A DNA stretch of 64,000 nucleotides from Bretschneidera sinensis. Its lineage: Eukaryota > Streptophyta > Magnoliopsida > Brassicales > Akaniaceae. Positions 49,786 to 64,000 of the stretch are shown piece by piece; the first letter of the stretch is position 1, and every line of letters begins with the position of its first letter. Under the pieces are notes generated by a model. That model did not search any database. It was not told the origin of the DNA and worked only from the letters and a program-made list of their open reading frames with translations. The stretch spans positions 131,758,536 to 131,822,535 of the forward strand of contig CM043699.1 in assembly GCA_023935145.1 (NCBI GenBank), in the 5' to 3' direction. The translations under genes and the position numbers were made by a program.

Positions 49786-51062
49786 AATAAATTACTTAAA
49801 AAGGAAAGGTTAAAAAAAGGAATTTGGTGTCTGGTTAAGATATGGAAAAGTGGGAGAGCAAAAAGAATGATAAAAACAAATTGTGATTAATTTATAAATG
49901 TAAAAAAAAAAAAAATATCGATTATCTCATTTTTCTCTCTTCTCTCACTTTTTTGGTATGTCAAAATAATAGAAAAGTATTCCATACTCACCTATTTTTC
50001 TTCTTACTTATTTTTCTTTCTACCAATCATAACCTAAAGTAAATAAATTTCAGCACCCCTTTGGTTTGGTACAAAATATGCAATGGGAATAACATAAAAC
50101 TAAAATGCTATAAAAATTGAAGTTTGAGGGGATTAAGGAAGAGATGTCAGTGGTTTTATTAATAAAAAATATTGCTTCATGATCAATGAAAATGAGCAAG
50201 GTTATCAAATTTAAATTAGTATATCGATTTTTTTTGTTAGGCATAACACAACATATTTAATCAATAAAATATCATTATCTCATTCACTCTATCTACCTCA
50301 AGTTTCGTTTTTAGCAATTCTATTATTTTTGGAAACCAAACATTATTTTTTGTACCTAACCCTTCAATTAAATGTCTCAAACGGAATCGAAGATTATCTA
50401 AAGTTAAGGTTGAGATTTCATTTTTTATGCGTTTGACAGATACATAATTCATTTAACGTGTTCAAATTCGTATAAATTGAGAAACAACTAACTATTAAGT
50501 TGTAAAAATAATATGTATCAATCACTCAACATTTATCACAAAGTTATCAGTACCCAAAATTTGTTTGAATCACATAAAAATTTACAAAATTAAAAAATAT
50601 AAAAAAAACCATTTTCATAAATAATATCAAACGAATACATAAAATTAAAAAAAAAGATTAAAAAATTTGTGCTTAACTACTAAAAGCAGTGAATTTAGTG
50701 ATGAATGCTTTTGTTGCATTAACCAAATGTGGCTTTATAAAAGAAATCAAATTAATTGTGTTTAATATTAATATTCTTTTTGTTTAATTATATATTATTA
50801 TTATTATTAGGGTGTTTAATATTAATCTTTAATCAATCAAGATGAAATGCATGCACAAACCAGTATTTAATACTTCTAAATAAATTAAGGCAAAAGGGTT
50901 TAGGGGGTTGGAGGTAATTACATTAAGCAGAGACAGGCAGGATGATATATATGGTTGGAAGTGGAGGGGCAACATTCTGCGGTTGCCATGCATTATTTCG
51001 CAACCCCAAATGCACAAGCAACATAAAAAATTTAATTTCCAATATTTAACAGCTTGTGAATA
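49786..51062. other. AT-rich intergenic region
   Basis: No gene recognised. Microsatellites (ATT repeat at about 50796-50810) and purine- or T-rich runs only. The right duplication unit begins at its end. Confidence 0.5.
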
Positions 51063-51331
51063 TCTATATCTATACTTATTATTAATAAAATCATAACTTT
51101 CGTTTGGTGTTCACTCCTCAAAATATATCTTAAACTCCTACTTAAATATATAAATAAAGTTATATATGTAACTCAGTTGACTCCAACTCTTTACATTTTT
51201 CTCATATGTTTTTCTCTCTCACTATCCCACTCGAACTTAATTTCTCTACTATCCTTATCTCTTTTATCTTCAACTCATGTTGATTTTCTATATTTGGCAT
51301 ACTTTTAGGTAAGAAGATATATAAATGTTAG
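51063..51331 (+). mobile_element. Helitron-like repeat, right copy, 5' end
   Basis: Starts TCTATATCTATACTTATTAT after A; similar TCTATACT starts are known for plant Helitrons. It leads into the Copia insertion at 51332. The 3' end is missing because about 790 bp after the Copia is deleted in this unit. Confidence 0.45.
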
Positions 51332-51935
51332 TGTTAGAAAAATGAGAGTAAAAGGTTGTTTGAAAACCCAGAGGCATTAGTTTAAATCAAATGGTTTTGA
51401 TTTAAATAGAAAATGTGTGAGATTAAATCAAAAGGCATCAGTTTAAATCAAAGGTTGTGATTTAAACTTAAAAGGGATGAGATTTATTCTGGTCCGTTAA
51501 AAACAAACAGACATGATAGTAAAACTCTTATTAAATCTGGAAAAATTATGTCTTTTCAACTGGAAAACATGACTTTCCAGAACCATTTGAAGAGGTGCTT
51601 CTGTACGTATAAATATCCATCACTTCCTACTTTATAATACAATTCTTTTTTTTCGTTATTTCTTCTTTCTTTCTTATCTCTTTTCTCTCAAAACTCTGCC
51701 ATAATATTTTAGTATTTCAAAGCAGGATTAAATCGGAAGTTCTTCAGATTTTAATGTCTACAGACTTCAAGTTTGAGACTTGGTTATATCCTGGAGGACT
51801 ATTAGTCTGTAACCCATAACAAACTTGTTTATACAAGTGAGGATAAATAAAGCCTTAAAGACAGTGTTTACTACACACCTCTAAGTCTTGATTTTCATAA
51901 TCTGTTCCAGTTCATAAAAAAAAAAAACTACAACA
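51332..51935 (+). repeat. Copia 5' LTR, right copy
   Basis: Keeps the original TGTTAG start and TACAACA end. A shorter poly-A run (about 13 A, 51916-51928) than in the left copy. About 35 bp shorter around 51485, where a stretch (AATAATTGATTTTTAAACAG in the left) is deleted. Confidence 0.82.
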
Positions 51936-51964
51936 ATTTTAAGGATTTATTTCCGTCCAACAAA

Positions 51965-52640
51965 ATAGAGACGAAATCATTCAAGGTGATAAATCAATAT
52001 TTCGTCAAGCTAGATAGATTCGATGAAAATAATTTCAGTCGGTGGCAAGACAAGATTATGTTCTTGCTTACCGCGTTGAAAATTTCCTATATACTGGATC
52101 TGAATCTGCAGCCCATTCACAAACATCAAATCGACTAGTAATATTTGGAGTGTTCTTGAGTACAAATACAAAGCGGAAAAAGAAGATACGAATAAGTATT
52201 TAGTTTCCAAGTACTTTGATTTCAAAATGTTTGACAATAAACCTATCTTAGAACAAGTGCATGAATTACAAGTTATTGTCAATAAACTCCGAGCTTTAAA
52301 AATTGTTTTGCCTGAATTATTCCAAGTGCGGGCTATTATAGCTAAACTTTCCCCTTCTTGGAAGGATTATGGAAAAAGATTGTTGCACAAATCTGATGAC
52401 TACTTTATAACAAATTAAAAAAAAAACATCTTCATATTGAAGAAGAGTCACGTTTACATGAAAAAAGTAGTAATGTTCAAAGTGGTCACAAAGTGCATCA
52501 TGTGGAGCCAAGCAAAACTAAAAAGCATGCTTTACAAGTGAAAGCTGGAGGAAAATTTAAAAAGACTGCAGGAAATAATAAAGGGAAAGATAATTTGCTT
52601 CTATATACAGTGGTATGCAAATGTAATTATTTGAAAACAA
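51965..52640 (+). pseudogene. Copia gag relic, right copy
   Basis: Equivalent of 783-1440. The gag ATG is changed to ATA (51965-51967), so even the start is lost. The stop after the ID-like residues is conserved (TAG instead of TAA), the frame shift after it is the same, and the tail keeps the basic stretch. Further stops near 52418. Confidence 0.8.
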
Positions 52641-53839
52641 AAGTGGATATGGAATACATTTGAGGATGACAATAACATGTCAATTCGTTTGGCTTTATTT
52701 GTTAAAGTTATGAGGCCATTTGGCTCATTTGTATTTAAATTTATAATTTAATTTGGTTGGTTAAATTATTTAGTGACACTATAAATTTACATGAGATGTT
52801 AAATTGAGATTTATTATAAATGTATAGTAAAAGTCACTATGAACATTTATTGCTATAGCTTATTTTTGTGCATGAGTTGTCGTCAAATAAATTTTGATTT
52901 TAAAAGGCATAGTTATATATCTGTCGAGTGGGAATGGATTTATTCGTGAAAAAAAATGAATGTTCAAATGAAAATATCTTATTTGAGATGTTACTGTTAC
53001 GTATAATAAACATGAAGCTAATAAATTTATGTGTTTGAGTGTACGTCTTTAAGACATAATATGAATACGAGTAACATTGTGTTGAAACAAAATGATAGGG
53101 TTTGTTTTGGTTTGTGCATAGAAAACTCACATGATTAATTAACACATTTGTAAGAAGAATTAATTGTAGATCCCCACATGAAAAATAACATTTCTAAAAG
53201 TGGTGAATGAGGACGTCATATAACCCGAACATTGTGATCACCATAAGTGTTATTGTATGTGTATCTTAATAACAAAGACATGGTGATGTGTATGGTTATA
53301 TTGAACAAAGGTCCTAATGATGAATCAGAGAGTTCGACCACTTGTTTCAAACAAAGTAAGAGTATTCGTACTAATAAATGTGTGGGTGTAGAGTTTTGAT
53401 ATTCAATATCAAAATTGGGCTTCGTTTGTATGATTCAATTCCTCAAGCTACTTGTTTATGGCTACATTGAGTAATAACTTATGTATTCAGAAATAACACA
53501 CGTAGTAGAAATGTGAGAGTCATTTCTTTGTTTAACAATAAAATAATTAACTTGTTATTGTTAATGTAAAGAATTTATTACATTTCAAAGGGTGGGTGTT
53601 AGTTATATTATAAAATCCCACAAAATTTGTGAGATGACTATATTTATATGTCAATCCTTCAAACTAATATAACTTATGTGTAAATAAAACTAAGATATAT
53701 CTATCTTCTATGTTTAAAAATTGAAAAACTTTAATGAGATAGATATTACCTTGGAATTAGAAAGCATAGTGTGGTTATGCTTTGAGTACTTTATAGTACA
53801 TTACGTGAATATACAAGTTTACTAGAATCTTTGGTTACC

Positions 53840-54365
53840 TAGAAGAAATCATAGATTTGATTTAAACCAGTTGTATTAAGAGATATATTGATGCCATGTT
53901 AATCCAGTTGTATCAAGAGGATACACTGATGCTCTTCAGATGACGAGAGTAAAAGATATAAAATACCTAGAAGGATGTGATGGTTCTTGGAAGAGCAAGA
54001 AACAAACTTGTATGTCTCACACAATGAAATCTGAATTAATTGCCTCGACAGTAATTGAGAAAAAATATTGAATGGATTAATTAAAAATTTATTGTTGAAA
54101 ATAAATTTTGTGGTCACATCCTATGCATTTAAAATCTATACTTTGCGATAATGAAGTTTTGTAAGAGATACCTTAAATAGTAAGTCTAGACATATCAGTC
54201 TTAGGCATGAGTATGTGAGCCAATTGATACAAGATGGTATCATTAAAATTGTCTATGTAAAGTCAAGTAAGAATTTGACTGGTCCACTTACTCAGGCACT
54301 CGCAAGAGACCTAGTAAGTAATACATCTAAAGATATGCGGATTAAACCATTTAAAAGTCACTAGT
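53840..54365 (+). pseudogene. Copia RNase H relic, right copy
   Basis: Equivalent of 2656-3190, with SWKSKKQTCMSHTMKSELIA at about 53986-54045 and KSSKNLTGPLTQALARDLV near 54262-54318. Several small indels and stops. Confidence 0.82.
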
Positions 54366-54904
54366 GATGGCAACCCAATCTAACGCTAATATACCACTAG
54401 TCTTAGGTTTTAATGGGTAATAACAAGTTATTATGATTGACTGTTGATATTGTCACAAAGTTGGCTCATAATTGAGAAAGATAATATTGTCTGTTACGTT
54501 TTTGAGCATGAGTTAAACTATTAATGAAGTTATAAAATGTGTTTTAGTAACAGAAACGCAATAGGAACTTCACCTATATGAACGAAAGAGTGGTACCACT
54601 TTTTATAGAGAATTATAGTTTGCTTTTTTGAGGTTCATGAAACTAGGATATAGCACATGGCCATAATAGTGCTAAGTAAAAATAAATTCTCACCAAAATA
54701 AGAGAATTGTTTGTGTGTAGTGGCTTTGGTCGTATCATATAGGAATGTTGGTTTAATCTAAAGGACACCATTCATTTCGATATACTTTGAGTTGTTTACA
54801 TTTATAGAAGGTTTTAAATCGAAAGATACCTTCTTTATGCATACAAGACTCGGAGATATTGTGACAGTATTTTTCAAAATTGGTTTTTCAAACAAGTGGG
54901 GGAT

Positions 54905-55505
54905 TGTTAGAAAAATGAGAGCAAGGGTTGTTTGAAAACCCAAAAGGCATTAGTTTAAATCAAATGGTTTTGATTTATATAGAAAATGTGTGAGATTAAA
55001 TCAAAATGCATAAGTTTAAATCAAAGGTTGTGATTTAAACATAAAAGGTGTGGATTTAATAATTGATTTTTAAACAGACATGATCGTAAGACTCTCATTA
55101 AATCTGAAAAAATCATGTTTTTCCAACTAGAAAAACATGAGTTTCCAAAACCATTTGAAGAGGTGCTTCTACACGTATAAATACTCATCATTTCCAACTT
55201 TCATAATACAATTCTTTTTTTTTTCATTCTTTCTTCTCTCTTTTTCTCTCAGTCTTTCTTCTCTCTTTTTCTCTCAAAACTTCAATATTTCATAGCAGAA
55301 TCAAATCGAAAGTTCTTCAGATTTTGCTATCTGCAGACTTCAAGTTTGAAACTTAGTTGTATCCTGGAGGATTATTCGTCTATAACCCATAGCAAATTTG
55401 TTTATACCAGAGAGGATGAATAAAGCCTTAAAGATAGTGTTTACTACATGCCTCTAAATCTTGATTTTCATATTCTGTTCCAGTTTAGAAAAAAAAATTA
55501 CAACA
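54905..55505 (+). repeat. Copia 3' LTR, right copy
   Basis: Starts TGTTAG after the polypurine tract. Ends TACAACA followed by GTTAA. It lies only about 735 bp upstream of the right ACO start codon. A local duplication of TCTTTCTTCTCTC is seen near 55228-55265. Confidence 0.85.
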
Positions 55506-57822
<2,317 letters not shown>

Positions 57823-59677
57823 ATAGCTAGTAATTAGACTAGATGACGCAGTTGTATGTTACTAAAAGTTTAATTTTTTTATTGGTAAATTGGTGGGGGA
57901 GTCGGATTGAATCCGGGTTTGGGGTCAAGAGGTTGCTCTCGTTCAAAGCTGAAATTCATGTGAGCAAGTTTGAAGATTAATTAGGAGATCTAAGCTTGCT
58001 GTTTGTGTAAGTCAGAGCTTATGGTCTTATACTATAGTGCCAAGTGGGTATGGATTTATTTTGTAGACAGTAACAAAAAGGGTGGCTTTTTTCACGGCCA
58101 ATAAAGTATGCATTCCCGTGGAAATAGACCACCCTAACAAAAGTTGTTATTCCAGAATATTATCATTCTAATAAGGAAATTCGTCCAATTGTTTCTTTCT
58201 CTTCATTTGTTTATGTGCTGGTGCTAGTTCTGTTCCTAGAAGGAACCAAAAAAGTTACATGTAAAGGAATGGTTGGTTGCATGATTTATATATAGAATTA
58301 ATATACAGTTAAATTCCAACTCTTGCTTCAAGTCCCATGAAAAAACAGACTCAAAGATAATACAAACTAACCATCTTTGAATCAAGAAAAAGGCAACAAA
58401 TATTTTTTTTACCCTTCTAAAAAAAGGCTAACCATGTATATCAAGAGGACTGAATACAGGAAGTGCCTGTAAGGAGATTTCTCAGAACAAACTCATCCTT
58501 CATTCGTGTTTTAAGATTGGCCGAATAGGAAGTTCACATGCCAACATTAAGAGTGCACAAGTACGTTGAGTCGCCGCGTGCTGTCTCCAAAATCGTGATG
58601 ACAACATTGGTGAAGATATGTAAAAAGGTTTGGGTTTGGGTTGCCGCCAAGATTCGCGTCTATCCATTGGTCCACACCCTAGGTCGATTGACAAACTAGC
58701 TCATCAATGTTATTCATTATTCTCAAATTAATTTTTTTATATGAAAATGTAAGATGAACAAATAATAGTCGATTTTTTACATGAAATTGGGTCTATTGTA
58801 CACAAATAATCCATCATATAATGAAACACATGCACCACTAAAGAATGGAAGAGATATGAAACCATAAAATAGCAATTTAGGATGACATTATTGTAATCCA
58901 CAGCAAACTTTCTTTTTTGATTTTGGTATCTAATGATCCACATAAGCGTTCACCTAATATAAGTGGAGCAGCTAATAATCAAGTAAAAGAATATATAAAT
59001 ATCAAACCTCTTTCTTACTTTTAATCGAATATTGTCGTAACTCACATCCCATTTCAATATTGTAATAAAAAAAATATATCTTATAAGTAAGGTTTAACTA
59101 TTTTGAAATTAATTTGAGTAAGCACTCGTAATATTATAAATGATATCAGAACCAATCTGCTTTACAAAATATGGACAACACTTTTTTATTATGTCAATTA
59201 CTAGTAATTAGAACTTTACGGAGAAAGAAGACAAATTAGTTTGGGTGGAACGAGAAATGTTTGGTTAGATTTGATCTAAAACATTAGTTTTAGATCTGTC
59301 TAAAAATTCACTAGTAATTTTAGACTCAATCTAATCAAATATTTTTGAGGTGAGACACATCAATCATCAAGATCTACAATTAATCATTTAACAATTCCAA
59401 CAATAATCATTGAATCAAGCCTTGTTCTTATTCACTGAGCTTATCAGAATCATTGGCTTCAAAATATACATATCTTTAATGGGGGCTCAATGAAATTGAG
59501 AATAGATACGATATATTTCTGCATTCTTGATCCAGTGCTCATACACTCAGAAAAAAATAAGAAAGACATCTATTGGTATAAAGATTTTAATGTCTTTAAA
59601 ACTTACACTTTAATTTTCTAATCCAATAAATAAAGAATAATATGACTAGGGAGCCTAGATCTTCGATTTATGCTTCT
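57823..59677. other. Right-unit 3' flank of ACO
   Basis: First 550 bp nearly identical to 7468-8020, then more diverged. A 29-bp stretch (AACCATCTTTGAATCAAGAA at about 58368) is extra. From about 58700 the sequence jumps to the equivalent of left 11738, so the 3.4-kb gene-bearing block is missing here. Homology with the left ends at 59677, the point where element C inserted on the left. Confidence 0.6.
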
Positions 59678-60798
59678 TTCTTGCATTTGTTAATCTGTTT
59701 ATCCAGATAAATGATAAGAGTGCCTCGAATTTACCAATCAATGTTGTCTGTAATAGCTACTTCTGCTTGTTAACAGCAGCCATAGAGCAAAATACTAATG
59801 ATTAAAGCTGCATCTCAAGTCTCAAGTGTAAGGTGGTAAACACTTAATTTAAGAGATGCTATTTTTCTTTTCATTCATGTTTGATAAACCAGATAAAGAG
59901 GAAATAATTTTTATAAATTAGTAATATAATATTGTTTTTATGTTTACTTTTTTTATGAAATGTAAGAATGAAATCATCTCCTTTACTTTTTCTTCATCTG
60001 ATCCGTTTCTTAATCTAATCTCTCCAAACAGACATTTAAAAATAACTGCAAAAGAATACATATGCAACTCAGGTTTCTTGATCTAGTTGTTTACCTTTGG
60101 ATCCGCGACCCAATCTCCTCTCCGTCAATGTGGTCCACCTCACATACATAAATAACAAGATAGTATCCTAAAGTTTCGCATTTGGGATCACCATGTTAAG
60201 CAGCATTTGTGGAACTCTACTGCAAAAAGGGTTCTCTAGTTTATCGTAATTACATTACAAGGATTAAAAGACAACTCCACACAAAATCTTACTAATATTA
60301 CTATTTTCAGCATTGAACTATCCAACCAAGATTTCACTGTACACTAAAAAGCCTTTGTAGCTGCCTTGCCTTTCATTATAATCATTGGCAGGAACAACAG
60401 TGTGCAAGAGAAGCTGCTATATCTTGATTTGTCTTCACAACTCAGCATCATCTAAAGCTTTATCTAACTACATATATTGAACAGAAGTCTGGACAAAGCT
60501 ACAGAAATCACTGTTGCATAATGGCAGTAAAGAAAGACTACTTCGTAAAACAAGCAAACAAGGGAGAAAAAAGAAATAAAAGGATGGCTGGAGCGAAGAA
60601 GAGGGGAGTGTTGAACGCTGGTAAGTGGACATGCCAATGTATATATGCCTTTTATTATTCTCAAGAAAGCAAAAAGAAGAATCATCCCATTTGTTGCCGA
60701 AATGCAATCTAGGAATTCATCACTTTTTCCTATTTATTCGACAAAGCAGGGCGTTGGATGCTCCTCCACAAATGAAAGGAAGCAAAAGCCATACACAA
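59678..60798. other. Intergenic region and 3' UTR of the phosphatase gene
   Basis: No gene of its own. The part near 60350-60798 is probably the 3' UTR of the minus-strand phosphatase gene. Left-unit counterpart is not in the window. Confidence 0.45.

Positions 60799-64000
<3,202 letters not shown>

Larger units (their letters stand above)
51332..55505 (+). mobile_element. Decayed Copia-type retrotransposon, right copy
   Basis: Paralogue of 120-4347 with LTRs at 51332-51935 (TGTTAG kept) and 54905-55505, target duplication GTTAG/GTTAA, polypurine tract AAGTGGGGGAT. It carries the same gag and RNase H relics and the same missing pol. It was copied with the segment, not inserted twice. Confidence 0.88.

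Overview
The window is nuclear DNA of a flowering plant, almost certainly a eudicot. It has AT-rich intergenic DNA, GT-AG spliceosomal introns, plant LTR retrotransposons of the Copia, Tat, Athila and chromovirus types, Helitron-like ends and typical plant genes. Nothing bacterial or viral was seen apart from endogenous retroelements.

The outer parts form a segmental duplication. The left unit (1 to about 13014) and the right unit (about 51063 to about 59677) share a Helitron-like repeat containing a decayed Copia element, then an intact 4-exon 1-aminocyclopropane-1-carboxylate oxidase gene (ACO; 5884-7467 and 56240-57822), then about 0.8 kb of nearly identical 3' flank and a further stretch of conserved intergenic DNA. 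Both ACO genes encode 319 residues, keep the iron ligands and differ at five positions by my reading. The units also differ by three large indels: about 790 bp between the Copia element and the promoter, about 56 bp in the proximal promoter, and about 3.4 kb downstream. The 3.4 kb is present only on the left and carries a complete single-exon gene of unknown function (8581-9687, minus) plus the 3' end of a small membrane-protein gene (10471-11278, minus).

Between the units lies a stack of nested retrotransposons. A Tat-lineage Ty3/gypsy element (C, 13015 to about 46212, plus) has gag, protease, RT, RNase H and integrase relics, an antisense ORF with at least one intron, and a 48-bp minisatellite. 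Its integrase region is split by an internally deleted Athila-family element (B, 19092-33576, minus, target duplication TTCTA). B is split by another Athila element (A, 21943-32141, plus), which is itself split by a solo LTR (27706-29137). The second LTR of C is split by a chromovirus (D, 36974-45460, minus, target duplication GTAGT). All retroelement reading frames contain stops or frameshifts.

From 46213 to 51062 is intergenic DNA with one more Helitron-like copy. The right edge (60799-64000, minus) holds the 3' exons of a plant/fungal atypical dual-specificity phosphatase gene that continues past the window. The working genes are thus the two ACO copies (last step of ethylene synthesis), the phosphatase and probably the 368-residue unknown; nothing in the sequence shows that they act together. 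I did not find a convincing new cellular system. The most unusual signals are in the retroelements: a tandem G-box array in the Tat LTR, a dispersed 14-bp CG-rich palindrome in the Athila family, the spliced antisense ORF, and the frame-preserving minisatellite.
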